DNA of 64,000 bases from Prado023 sp963714995 (GCA_963714995.1 CAVQQP010000019.1:372001-436000); one strand, 5' to 3'; shown: positions 43,403 to 53,352, counted from the stretch's first letter. Numbers and translations are program-made. The notes: a model not told the origin generated them from the sequence alone.

Positions 43403-45575
43403 TGGTAGGCTGCCGCCGGCCTCGGCCAGGGCCACGACGGACGCCGGCGGGGTGAACCGCTCGCCGTACGTCTCGGCCAGCTCGTTGGCCCGGGCGACGA
43501 AGGCGGCAGGGCCACCCTCGTAGCTGTTCACGAACTGCAGCACGCCACCGGTCCACGCCGGGAACGCGATCCCGAAGATGGAGCCGATGTTGGCATCCGG
43601 CACCGTGCGCAGGACGTTCTCGTCGAAGCACTTGATGCTCTCGATCACCTCGATGAACAGCATGCGCTCCTGGAGGTCCTTGAAGGGGATGTCCATGTTC
43701 TCCCCACCGAAGACCTTCTTCAGGCCGGGCCACAGGCCCAGGCGCTTGCCCTCGGCGTAGTCGTAGAAGCCCGCTCCGGCTGCCCGCCCGCCGCGGTTGT
43801 CCACGGTGACCAGCTGCTCGAGAGCCGCATACCCGGGGTGGACGAAGAACTCCGGCATCGGGGTTCCGGTGGCCGCAGCCTCCGCCTGCGCGGCCTGCTT
43901 GATCTTCAGGCCGAGGGTGAGGCTGACCTCGTCGGTCAGCGCGAGCTGGCCGACCGGGTAGCCGGCCTGCAGGGCCGCCTGCTCCACGCTGTTGGCGGGT
44001 ACGCCCTCGCCGACCATCGCCGCGGCCTCGGCCACGACCCGGCCGATCACGCGGCTGGTGAAGAAGCCGCGGCTGTCGTTGACCACGATCGGGGTCTTGC
44101 GGATCTGCAGGGCGACGTCGATCGCCTTCGCGATGGCCACGTCCGAGGTCTTCTCGCCGACCACGATCTCCAGCAGCGGCATCTTGTCGACCGGCGAGAA
44201 GAAGTGCAGGCCGATGAAGTCCTCTGGCCGGTCCACGCCCTCGGCGAGGCCGGTGACCGGGAGCGTCGAGGTGTTGGAGCCCAGCAGGGCGTCCGGTGCC
44301 AGCAGCGGCACGACCTCGGCGTAGACCGACTTCTTCAGGGTCGGGTCCTCGAAGACCGCCTCGATCATGAGGTCGGCTCCCTTGGCGTCGGCATAGTCCT
44401 CGGTCGGGAGGATCCGGGCCAGGATCTCGTCGCGCGCCTCGGCGGTCATCTTCCCGCGCGCGACTGCCTTGTCGAGGATGCCCTGCGAGTACGCCTTGCC
44501 CTTCTCCGCCGCCGCGAGGGTCATGTCCTTGAGGACGACCTCCATGCCGGACCGGGCGCACACGTAGGCGATGCCCGCGCCCATCATCCCGGCGCCGAGC
44601 ACGACCACCTTCTGGGCGGTGTACTTCGGGACGTCCTTCGGCCGGTCGCCGCCCTTGCTGATGTGCTGCAGGTCGAAGAAGAACGCCTTGATCATGTTCT
44701 TGCTGACCGGACCGGTCGCCAGGTCGACGAAGTACTGCGTCTCGATCGGCTCGGCCGTGGCGAAGTCGACCTGGGCACCCTCGACCGCCGCGGCCATGAT
44801 GTGGTGCGGGGCCGGCATCGGGGCGCCCTTGAGCTGCTTGCGCAGGTTCGCCGGGAACGCGGGCAGGTTCGCCGCGAACGCCGGGGTCATCGGGGTGCCG
44901 CCGGGGATCTTGTACCCCTTGACGTCCCAGGGCTGCACGGCGTCGAGGTTGGACAGCGCCCACGTCTTGGCCGCGTGCATCAGCTCCTCGGGGGTGCCGA
45001 CGAGCTCGTCGACGACCCCCGCGGCCAGCGCGTCCTTCGGCTTGCGCCGCTGCCCCTGGAGCAGGTGGTTCATCAGCGCGGTCTGGATGCCGAACATCCG
45101 CACCGTGCGCACGACGCCACCGCCACCTGGAAGCAGGCCCAGGCTGACCTCGGGGAAGCCGATCTCCGAACCCTTCACGTCCAGGGCGACCCGGTGGTGG
45201 CAGGCCAGCGCGAGCTCGAGTCCGCCGCCGAGGGCGGCGCCGTTGATCGCGGCGACGACGGGCCGGCCGAGGGTCTCCAGGCGCCGGAACAGCGCCTTGA
45301 GCCGGGCGACCTCCGCGGTCACCTCGCGGCGTCGTCCGGGGTGGTCTGCATGACGCTGTGCAGGTCGCCGCCGGCGAAGAAGGTCTTCTTCGCCGACGTG
45401 ATGACGACGCCGTTGATCTTCTCCTTCTCGGCCTCGAGCCGCTCGACGGTCGTCTCGCAGCGAGTCGACGAAGATCTCGTTCATGGTGTTCACGGGCTGC
45501 GGTCGGGTCGTCCATCGTCAGCGTGACGATTCCGGCCTCGTCCATCTCCCAGCCGAACATGTTGATGTCAGTCAT
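43399..45575 (-). CDS. fadB: Fatty-acid oxidation complex alpha subunit (enoyl-CoA hydratase / 3-hydroxyacyl-CoA dehydrogenase), frameshifts
   Basis: N-terminal crotonase domain (INGAALGGGLELALACHHR oxyanion glycines; GSEIGFPEVSLGLLPGGGG with catalytic Glu) and a C-terminal NAD-binding dehydrogenase (VVVLGAGMMGAGIAYVCARS, SNTSTLPVTGLA, GLHFFSPVDKMPLLEIV with the His, NDSRGFFTSRV). Together they hydrate and oxidise enoyl-CoA. ATG 45575 follows AAGGAAGG. The region 45310-45500 needs at least three one-base corrections. At the 3' end one surplus C near 43405 hides the stop: removing it gives GGSYQ-stop at 43399 and dissolves an apparent fusion with the TetR gene. Confidence 0.9.
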
Positions 45576-45605
45576 GTGTGATGCCTTCCTTGTCCGGTCG
45601 GGGTC

Positions 45606-46820
<1,215 letters not shown>

Positions 46821-46890
46821 GCCTGCATCTCTCCTGCCTGCTGTCGTGGTGATGCCCATGCCGATCGCCCACAGGATCGCGGGTTCGGCT

Positions 46891-46939
46891 TGTTGAGCAA
46901 GTGTCAACACACTACTACTGGCCAGTAACTTCCTGTCAA
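46891..46939 (-). promoter_or_regulatory. fadA promoter with two operator-like palindromes
   Basis: Minus-strand TTGACA (46934-46939) is a perfect -35; the -10 is weak. TACTGGCCAGTA (46916-46927) is a perfect 12-bp palindrome between them. TGTTGA-7-TCAACA (46891-46909) lies downstream. Either could bind the TetR-family protein of the operon. Confidence 0.55.
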
Positions 46940-47001
46940 GCGGGGCTCCCCCCGCGCCCGGCCCGCGCCCGGTGACCCCCGCCCAAGTCCCGCAGCCGAG
47001 C

Positions 47002-47103
47002 GCAAGATCACGATTCGATCCAACTCTCGGAGCGCTTCCGGCGACTTCATCCAAGTCCGGGACGGCCGACCGGCCTCTGACTTGGATGAAGTCGCGATCT
47101 TGC
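47002..47103. repeat. 88-bp intergenic repeat, copy a, with 17-bp perfect hairpin
   Basis: Shares the head TTCGATCCAA (47014) and tail TTGGA-9-GATCTTG (ends 47102) with copies b and c, 89 bases apart. GCAAGATC/GATCTTGC close the element, and GCGACTTCATCCAAGTC (47041-47057) is the exact complement of 47079-47095, with a 21-base loop. Unlike b and c it lacks the two GCCCGAGAGTTGGA units. Confidence 0.8.
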
Positions 47104-47257
47104 CCGGGCCGCGTTGTCCACAGGTTCTTCTTTTGGGTCTTCCGGGGTGGTCGGCCTTTCGTGAGGCTGTGCGGCATGTGGTCCATGGCAGCTGGCTCCG
47201 GTCCCTCAGATCCCTGACGGGATCGACGTTCCCGCGGAGGCGCGTCGGCAGGATGGC

Positions 47258-48156
47258 GTGTTCACGCGGTCGCAGGCACGGGCCGCGGGGTGGGGCGACC
47301 GCGCCCAGCGGCGCCTCGTCCGCCAGGGGCTCTGGGTTCCCGTGGCTGGCCCGGTGCTGCGACACCAGGAGGTCGAGCCGGGCCCGTGGCAGTTGGCCCG
47401 AGCGGTGAACCTCACCGGCGGGCTGGTCGTCAGCCACGCGACCGCCGGACTCCTCTGGCAGCTGGCCGTGCCCGCCGCCCTGCACGGCACCGGCCACGTC
47501 GAGCGCCGGCCGTCACAGGTGTGGGTCCACCGGATCCCGCTCACGCCGGCGGATGTGCTGGGAGACCCGCGGTCTGACGGTCACCTCCCCGGAGCGCACG
47601 CTTCGCGACCTGCTGTGCTCACTGCGCGCGGACGTTGGGGTCGAGATGCTCACGGATGCCTTCCGGCGAGGCCTGCTCACGGCACGCGACGTCGACACGG
47701 CCATCCAGCGCGCCCACGGGCGGTACGGCGTCACCGTGGCACGTCGGCTGGCTGACTCCTGCCGCCGCGAGCCGCACTCGGTGCTCGAGTGGAGGTTCCA
47801 TCAGCTGTGCGACGCCCTCGGCCCGGGGTGGCGGTTCAACGTCGACGTCTACGACGACCAGGGCTTCGTCGGCCGGGTGGACGCCCTGCACGAGGCGACC
47901 GGGACGATCGTCGAGCTTGACAGCCGGCGGTTCCACGGCGAGGACCGGTTCCAGACGGATCGGACGCGTGACCAACGGCTGGCCGCGATGGGCTACGTGG
48001 TGATCCGGCTGACCTGGGATGACGTCGAACGCCGCCCGATGGAGATCGTCGAGCGGATCCGACGGACGGTGGCGGTCCGGTCGCGGGCAGCGCGCAGGCC
48101 GAGTCCCGACAAGCCCCGGCCCGAACCCCCAGGCCGGTCCCCGACCCGCAGCGTGA
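47258..48156 (+). CDS. AbiEi-like / DUF559 nuclease-fold protein, frameshifted
   Basis: N-terminal helix-turn-helix region as in AbiEi-type proteins (FTRSQARAAGWGDRAQRRL, QGLWVPVAGP), middle VVSHATAGLLWQLAVP and SPERTLRDLLCSL, and a C-terminal PD-(D/E)xK-like DUF559 domain: GRVDALHEATGTIVELDSRR, DRFQTDRTRDQRLAAMGYVV, IRLTWDDV. The frame shifts once near 47556. The open frame runs on through repeat copy b; the true stop was probably lost and I place the end at the first stop in a neighbouring frame. Common orphan gene in actinobacteria; role unknown. Confidence 0.75.
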
Positions 48157-48165
48157 TCATCACGA

Positions 48166-48253
48166 TTCGATCCAAGTTCGAGGTCGTCGCGAGGCCCGAG
48201 AGTTGGAGGAAGTGGCTCCCGGCGCCCGAGAGTTGGACGAATCTGCGGTCTTG
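48166..48253. repeat. 88-bp intergenic repeat, copy b
   Basis: TTCGATCCAA head at 48166, two GCCCGAGAGTTGGA units exactly 30 bases apart (48194 and 48224), tail GGTCTTG ending 48253. All internal distances equal those in copy c. Confidence 0.85.
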
Positions 48254-48358
48254 CCTAGCGGCGGGCGGTGATCGGGCGGCCTTCGCCCGCCGCTTGGCCG
48301 CCACGCGCCGGATCCGCCGCCGGACTAGCCTTGGGGCAACCTGCGGGAAGGGGCGCAC

Positions 48359-49180
48359 ATGGGCCGGCTCAGCGTCATCTCCGACATGGACGGGGTCATC
48401 TACCGCGGCAAGGAGCTGATCCCGGGCGCCCAGGACTTCGTGGCGCACATGCGCACCCACGACATCCCGTTCCTGTTCCTGACCAACAACTCCGAGCAGA
48501 CGCCGCTGGACCTGCTGCGCAAGCTCGACGGCATGGGGATCCACGGCCTGACCGAGGCCAACTTCATCACGGCGGGCATCGCCACCGCCCAGTTCCTGCA
48601 CGCCCAGCGCCCGCACTCCACGGCGTACGTCGTGGGCGGCAGCGGCCTGGCCGCCGAGCTGTACAAGGTCGGCTACTCGATCACCGAGAGCCACCCGGAG
48701 TACGTGGTCGTCGGCAAGACGGCCAACTTCAACTTCGCGACCATGCGCAAGGCCGCCCAGCTGATCGACGGCGGCGCCAAGTTCATCGGGACCAACCCGG
48801 ACCTGATCGACCCGGTCGAGGGCGGCACGGAGCCCGCCGCCGGCGTGATCCTGGCAGCGATCGAGGCCGCGACCGGCAAGAAGCCCTACATCGTCGGCAA
48901 GCCGAACTCGCTGATGATGATCTACGCCCGCCAGATGCTCGGGGCGCACGCCGAGGACTGCGTGATGATCGGCGACCGGATGGACACCGACATCGTCGGC
49001 GGCCTCGAGGCGGGCATGCGCACGGCGCTGGTGCTGTCGGGGGTGTCCAGCCCCGAGACGATCGAGCAGTTCCCGTACCGGCCGGACTTCGTGTTCGACT
49101 CGGTCGGGTCGATCGACTGGGCGGCGCTGGACCACGCGGTCGGGCACCCCGGCCCGGCCGACGACGAGGGCGCGCCGTGA
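48359..49180 (+). CDS. HAD-IIA phosphatase (NagD/AraL type)
   Basis: 273 residues. Nucleophile Asp in VISDMDGVIYRG, motif II FLTNNSEQ, motif III Lys in YIVGKPNS, motif IV MIGDRMDTDI; the C2A cap lies between. GAAGGGG lies a few bases before ATG 48359. The stop overlaps the start of the glycerol-1-phosphate dehydrogenase gene (GTGA). In Bacillus the same two families are paired as AraL-AraM, so a sugar or glycerol phosphate is a likely substrate. Confidence 0.9.
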   Translation: MGRLSVISDMDGVIYRGKELIPGAQDFVAHMRTHDIPFLFLTNNSEQTPLDLLRKLDGMGIHGLTEANFITAGIATAQFLHAQRPHSTAYVVGGSGLAAELYKVGYSITESHPEYVVVGKTANFNFATMRKAAQLIDGGAKFIGTNPDLIDPVEGGTEPAAGVILAAIEAATGKKPYIVGKPNSLMMIYARQMLGAHAEDCVMIGDRMDTDIVGGLEAGMRTALVLSGVSSPETIEQFPYRPDFVFDSVGSIDWAALDHAVGHPGPADDEGAP

Positions 49181-50232
49181 CCACGGCCATCCAGATCCCC
49201 ACGCTCCTGCGGATCAAGCCCAACACGCTCTACAAGCTCGGCAAGTACCTGCGCCGCAACGACTTCAACCGGATCGCGCTGTTCTACGGCGAGGGGATGG
49301 AGGCGATGCTCGGCCAGACCGTGGAGATCTCGCTGGACAGCTCGGAGATCAAGACCCGGCACACCGAGACGGTCACCACCAACGACATCGAGGCCGTGGT
49401 CACCAGCGCCTTCGCCCTGCCTCGCACCACTGACGCCATCGTCGCCGTCGGCGGCGGGATGGCCATCGACTACGCCAAGTACGCGGGATTCCTGGCCGGC
49501 AAGCCGGTGATCGCCGTGCCCACGGCGCTGAGCAACGACGGGTTCTGCTCCCCGGGCGCGAGCCTGCGGGTGGCCGGCAAGCGGGTCAGCGCGCCGGCGA
49601 ACCTGCCGTTCGGGGTGGTGCTCGACACCGCGGTCATCGCCAAGTCCCCACCGCGGTTCACCCACTCCGGCGTCGGCGACATGCTCAGCAAGTACTCCGC
49701 CGTCCACGACTGGAAGCTGGCGTACTGGGAGACCGGCGAGCAGGTCAACGACTTCGCCGTCCTGATCGCGCTGCAGAGCGTGGAGAACTTCGTCAACTAC
49801 CCGAACAAGTCGATCGGCGACCTGGACTTCATCAAGCTGATGGCCGGCGCGCTGGTGATGAGCGGCATCGCGATGGAGGTCTCCGGGTCCTCCCGACCCG
49901 CCTCCGGCAGCGAGCACCTGATCTCGCACGCCTACGAGAAGGTCGCCGAGCGCCCCAGCATGCACGGGCTGCAGGTCGGGCTGGCCTCGATCGGCACCAT
50001 GTGGCTGCAGGAGCACCCGCGGCTCGAGGACGTGATGTCGGTGCTGGCCGAGACCGGCTTCATGCACTACGTCAAGGAGCACCCGCTGGACAGGGCGGCG
50101 TTCGTGGAGGCGATCCGGCTGGCCCCGACGATCAAGGACCAGTACTTCACGATCCTGTCCCCGAAGGGCAACGTGGAGAAGCTGGTGGAGTTCGTCAGCG
50201 ACAGCCCGGTCTGGGACGGCCTGCTGGTCTGA
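49177..50232 (+). CDS. Iron-containing dehydrogenase, sn-glycerol-1-phosphate dehydrogenase (AraM/EgsA) family
   Basis: 351 residues. NAD site VAVGGGMAIDYAKY; PTALSNDGFCSPGAS; metal-binding residues in SEHLISHAYEK and SMHGLQVG. This family reduces DHAP to sn-glycerol-1-phosphate, the archaeal lipid enantiomer, also made by AraM in Bacillus. GTG 49177 is fixed by the four-base overlap with the phosphatase gene. A dehydrogenase-phosphatase pair could make glycerol or a glycerol-1-phosphate product from DHAP. No prenyltransferase gene is near. Confidence 0.87.
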   Translation: MTTAIQIPTLLRIKPNTLYKLGKYLRRNDFNRIALFYGEGMEAMLGQTVEISLDSSEIKTRHTETVTTNDIEAVVTSAFALPRTTDAIVAVGGGMAIDYAKYAGFLAGKPVIAVPTALSNDGFCSPGASLRVAGKRVSAPANLPFGVVLDTAVIAKSPPRFTHSGVGDMLSKYSAVHDWKLAYWETGEQVNDFAVLIALQSVENFVNYPNKSIGDLDFIKLMAGALVMSGIAMEVSGSSRPASGSEHLISHAYEKVAERPSMHGLQVGLASIGTMWLQEHPRLEDVMSVLAETGFMHYVKEHPLDRAAFVEAIRLAPTIKDQYFTILSPKGNVEKLVEFVSDSPVWDGLLV

Positions 50233-50249
50233 GCGGCCCACGTTCACGG

Positions 50250-50337
50250 TTCGATCCAAGATCGAGGCCGTCCGGGCGCCCGAGAGTTGGATGAATCCAC
50301 TCAGCGCGCCCGAGAGTTGGAGCAACCTCGGATCTTG
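50250..50337. repeat. 88-bp intergenic repeat, copy c
   Basis: TTCGATCCAA at 50250, GCCCGAGAGTTGGA at 50278 and 50308, tail GATCTTG ending 50337. Lies 17 bases past the dehydrogenase stop and 60 bases before the terC -10. Confidence 0.85.
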
Positions 50338-50373
50338 ATCGGTAGGCGGCTGGGGCGGCGCCCTGTGCGGCGC

Positions 50374-50403
50374 TTGTGCCGCACGCGGTCCGCCCCTTAC
50401 GAT
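50374..50403 (+). promoter_or_regulatory. Leaderless promoter of terC
   Basis: TTGTGC (50374-50379), 18-base spacer, TACGAT (50398-50403), then seven bases to GTG 50411. The csoR promoter uses the same -35 hexamer. Confidence 0.65.
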
Positions 50404-50410
50404 CGACTTC

Positions 50411-51469
50411 GTGCCCTCACTCGCCACTGCCGCTGTCCGCCTCGCTGAATCGTCTGGTGACGGTCCCTCGCTGAGCATCCCGTGGGAGGTCTGGGCGCTG
50501 ACGCTGGGCGTGATCGTGGCCCTGTTCACCTTCGACCTCGTGATCAGCGGCCGCAACCCGCACGCCGTCGGGTTCAAGGAGGCGGCCGGGTGGTCGGTCT
50601 TCTACATCTCCGTGGCGATCGTCTTCGGCCTGGTGTTCGGGGCGTGGGCGGGATCGCCGTACGGTGCGGAGTACTTCGCCGGCTACATCGTCGAGAAGAC
50701 GCTGTCGATCGACAACCTGTTCGTCTTCGTGATCATCATGTCCGCGTTCGCGGTCCCCGCCCCGCACCGGCACAAGCTGCTCACGCTGGGGATCGCCCTG
50801 GCCCTGGTCCTGCGCGCGATCTTCATCGCGATCGGCGCGACCCTGCTGGCCTACTTCTCGTTCATGTTCCTGATCTTCGGCGCGATCCTGATCTACACCG
50901 GGATCAAGCTCTTCCAGCACCGCGACGAGGACCCCGACATCGAGGACAACGCCCTGGTGCGCTTCACCAAGCGCCGCATCCCGGTGACCGAGGACTACCG
51001 CGAGGGGCACTTCTTCGTCCGCGAGAACGGCGTCCGGATGGCCACGCCGCTGTTCATCGCGTTCGTCGCGATCGCCTCCACCGACATCCTGTTCGCCCTC
51101 GACTCGATCCCCGCCGTGTACGGCGTGACCGATGAGCCGTTCATCGTGTTCGCGGCCAATGCCTTCGCGCTGCTCGGCCTGCGGGCGCTGTTCTTCCTCG
51201 TCGACGGCCTGCTCGACCGGTTGATCTACCTGTCGTCCGGACTGGCGTTCATCCTGGTCTTCATCGGGTTCAAGCTGGTGCTGCACTGGGCGCACGGGAT
51301 CTGGCCCGAGGTCCCCGAGATCACCATCACGTTCTCCCTGGCGGTCATCGTGGTCGTCCTGACCGTGACCACCATCGCCAGCCTCATCGCGGTCCGCCGC
51401 GACCCGTCCAAGCGCGCCCACGCCGGCTCGTTCACCGACAACGTCGACAAGGAGAGCCGCGGGGGCTGA
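50411..51469 (+). CDS. TerC-family integral membrane protein
   Basis: 352 residues, about nine membrane helices. Family marks: SIDNLFVFVIIMSAFAVP with the acidic pair in the membrane, and a second copy STDILFALDSIPAVYGVTDEPF; a soluble loop with HRDEDPDIEDNALVRF between them. TerC proteins are linked to manganese export and metal loading of secreted proteins as well as tellurite resistance. GTG start from the leaderless promoter. Confidence 0.93.
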   Translation: MPSLATAAVRLAESSGDGPSLSIPWEVWALTLGVIVALFTFDLVISGRNPHAVGFKEAAGWSVFYISVAIVFGLVFGAWAGSPYGAEYFAGYIVEKTLSIDNLFVFVIIMSAFAVPAPHRHKLLTLGIALALVLRAIFIAIGATLLAYFSFMFLIFGAILIYTGIKLFQHRDEDPDIEDNALVRFTKRRIPVTEDYREGHFFVRENGVRMATPLFIAFVAIASTDILFALDSIPAVYGVTDEPFIVFAANAFALLGLRALFFLVDGLLDRLIYLSSGLAFILVFIGFKLVLHWAHGIWPEVPEITITFSLAVIVVVLTVTTIASLIAVRRDPSKRAHAGSFTDNVDKESRGG

Positions 51470-51487
51470 CCCGCGCTCGGGTCAGCC
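51464..51487. terminator. Bidirectional hairpin holding both stop codons
   Basis: GGCTGACCCG (51464-51473), loop CGCT, CGGGTCAGCC (51478-51487): perfect 10-bp stem. The terC TGA and, on the other strand, the DyP TGA are both in the stem arms. Confidence 0.75.
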
Positions 51488-52759
51488 GAGGAGGGCCTGG
51501 CCGAGGTACTCGCCGGGCTGGACGCCGCCGGGGACGGCGAACAGCGCCGAGCCGATGGGCGTGGTCCAGATGTTCAGGACGTCGGACGTCGCCAGGCGCT
51601 CCTGGAGGGGGACGAACTGGGCGGCCGGATCGGCCTGGTACGCGACGAAGATGAGCCCGGCGTCGGCGGTGCCGTCGGCGGCGACCCCGTCGTCGTAGTT
51701 GTACGGCCGGCGCAGGATCCGCTCGATGGGGGCCTGGGCGTGCGCCAGGCGCATGTGCGCGGTCGGTGGGATCACGAGGAAGCCGTTCTCGTCGACGGCC
51801 TCGTAGTCCGGTGCCGTGAACTCGGTGCCGCCGGTCAGCGGGGCGCCGTCGGACAGCCGCCGGCCGATCGAGTCCTCCTTGGTCATCACGTCCAGCCCAC
51901 CCCAGACGCGCAGGTCCATCGCGATCCGGCGCACCACCACCGAGGAACCGCCCTCGAGCCAGGTGGGAGTCCCGGAGCCGGGGGCCAGCCAGACGACGTC
52001 GGCGAAGTCCTCGGTGCCCGGCGTCGGGTTCACCGTGCCGTCCACCTGGCCGAACAGGTTGCGCCCGGTGATGCCCGCTGGCGCGGTGTTGGCCGGCCGG
52101 TGGAACCCGGACTGGGCCCACCGGACGGTGGCGAACGGGCCGGCGTCGTTGAGCAGCACGCGCAACGTGTGCGAGACCGTGACCGGATCCTCGGCGGCGA
52201 CCTGGAGCAGCAGATCCCCGCCGGTCCAACGGTCCTGGAGCTTGTCGATCGAGAAGGCCGGCAGGCCCTCGGCGAGCCATTCCGGTGCCTGGTCGGCCAG
52301 CCCCGCTGCCTCGAGCAGGCCCATCCCGAAGCCGACCGTGACCGTCAGCCGTGCGGGCACGCCGGCGAGCTCGGGCTGCGGATCGGCCAGCGCCGGACGA
52401 CCCTCGGACAGCCGCTCGACGTCGTCGGTGAGCAGTCGCATCAGCCGGACGAGGGCCTCGCGGTCGACGTCGTCGGCCAGGTCCAGCGCGACGAACGTGG
52501 CGGTGGCCTGCAACGGGGTCTCGACCCCCGCCTGGTGGACCCCGTGGAACGGCTCGATCGTGCTGCCGGGGGCAGGGACGGTGCCAACCTCCGGAGCGTC
52601 ACCGGCAGCGCCATCCGCGGCCGAGTCCCCCTCGGAGGCAGCCGCGTACCCGGCAGCGGCCCCGACCGCCAGCCCGCCGACCCCGAGGCCCAGCGCGCCG
52701 AGCAGCCCCCGACGGGTCACCCCGGCCGGGGGCTGCTCAGGCTGCGGGTCGAGGACCAT
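51482..52759 (-). CDS. Dye-decolorizing (DyP) peroxidase, Tat-exported
   Basis: 425 residues. Twin-arginine signal TRRGLLGALGLGVGG near residue 15. Heme peroxidase marks: distal Asp in NLFGQVDGTVNP, proximal His in AHMRLAHAQ, Arg in ERILRRPYNYDDG. Class A/EfeB-like. It lies ten bases after the PCuAC gene on the same strand, a frequent actinobacterial pairing, and so probably shares the copper-responsive promoter upstream. Confidence 0.93.
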   Translation of the reverse strand: MVLDPQPEQPPAGVTRRGLLGALGLGVGGLAVGAAAGYAAASEGDSAADGAAGDAPEVGTVPAPGSTIEPFHGVHQAGVETPLQATATFVALDLADDVDREALVRLMRLLTDDVERLSEGRPALADPQPELAGVPARLTVTVGFGMGLLEAAGLADQAPEWLAEGLPAFSIDKLQDRWTGGDLLLQVAAEDPVTVSHTLRVLLNDAGPFATVRWAQSGFHRPANTAPAGITGRNLFGQVDGTVNPTPGTEDFADVVWLAPGSGTPTWLEGGSSVVVRRIAMDLRVWGGLDVMTKEDSIGRRLSDGAPLTGGTEFTAPDYEAVDENGFLVIPPTAHMRLAHAQAPIERILRRPYNYDDGVAADGTADAGLIFVAYQADPAAQFVPLQERLATSDVLNIWTTPIGSALFAVPGGVQPGEYLGQALLG

Positions 52760-52768
52760 CCGCGTCGG

Positions 52769-53326
52769 TCAGCTCTCCGAGGCGCTGGGCGACATGGACT
52801 CCATCGAGCCCTCCGCGGGCACGTAGGGCTCGGCGCCACCCTCGAACGGCTTGGCCACGGCGGTCCACGTCATCGAGCCACCGGTGTCGCACATGGCGGT
52901 GATCTCGACCTCGTCGCCGGCCTCGATCGGGGCGGGCAGCTTCATCAGCATCAGGTGGTCGCTGCCCGGCTTCAGCTCAGCCGTACCACCGGCCGGCACG
53001 ACCAGGCCGCCCTCCTTGGGCTGCATGACCATCGCGCCGTCCTTGTCGACGACCTCGTGGATCTCCATCATCCCGGCCGACGGGCTGGAGACTGAGGTGA
53101 TCGTGATGGCGGCATCGCTGGGGTTGCTGAACACGCCGAACGCGCCGGTCATGTCCGCGTCCTGGGCCTTGACCCACGGGTCGGCCATCGTGAGGGCGCA
53201 GGCGCCGGCGGCGGCTGATGTGGTGTCGGCGGCCCCGGTGGCAGCGTCATCCGAGGCGCAGGCGGTCAGCAGGCCGATCGACAGGACGGCCGCTGCGGGC
53301 AGCACGAGGTGGCGGCGGAGGGACAT
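52769..53326 (-). CDS. PCuAC-family copper chaperone lipoprotein
   Basis: 185 residues. Lipobox LLTACA near residue 21. Copper motif of H-M-x10-M-x21-H-x-M type: MMEIHEVV, GAMVMQ and SDHLMLM, supplying Met and His ligands. Met/Ser-rich tail. ATG 53326 has AAGGAG eight bases upstream. A longer in-frame start, ATG 53368, sits seven bases after TAGACT and would be leaderless; the shorter start gives the cleaner signal peptide. Confidence 0.9.
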   Translation of the reverse strand: MSLRRHLVLPAAAVLSIGLLTACASDDAATGAADTTSAAAGACALTMADPWVKAQDADMTGAFGVFSNPSDAAITITSVSSPSAGMMEIHEVVDKDGAMVMQPKEGGLVVPAGGTAELKPGSDHLMLMKLPAPIEAGDEVEITAMCDTGGSMTWTAVAKPFEGGAEPYVPAEGSMESMSPSASES

Positions 53327-53352
53327 GACGAGGACTCCTTCTGGACGACTGG

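Larger units (their letters stand above)
46821..47257. other. 437-base gap between fadA and the DUF559 gene
   Basis: Divergent intergenic region. The left third holds the fadA promoter with two palindromes; the middle holds copy a of the 88-bp repeat; the right end (47104-47257) shows only a T-rich patch (GTTCTTCTTTTGGGTCTTCC, 47124-47143) and no recognised site. Confidence 0.7.

Noticed and set aside
42176..45493. FadB-TetR-VLRF1 triple fusion protein
   Set aside because: The open frame depends on a surplus C near 43405 that hides a normal fadB stop, and its ends are in other frames at three more places. Separate overlapping genes explain the data better.
47041..47095. Rho-independent terminator
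   Set aside because: It lies between two divergent start sites and no gene ends next to it.
47553..48419. DUF559 protein extended through repeat copy b into the phosphatase gene
   Set aside because: The extra residues are a translation of the intergenic repeat and overlap the well-supported phosphatase start; a lost stop is more likely.
48922..50577. Long minus-strand open frame opposite the glycerol-1-phosphate dehydrogenase
   Set aside because: Shadow of a GC-rich gene; the plus-strand dehydrogenase motifs are intact across the same bases.
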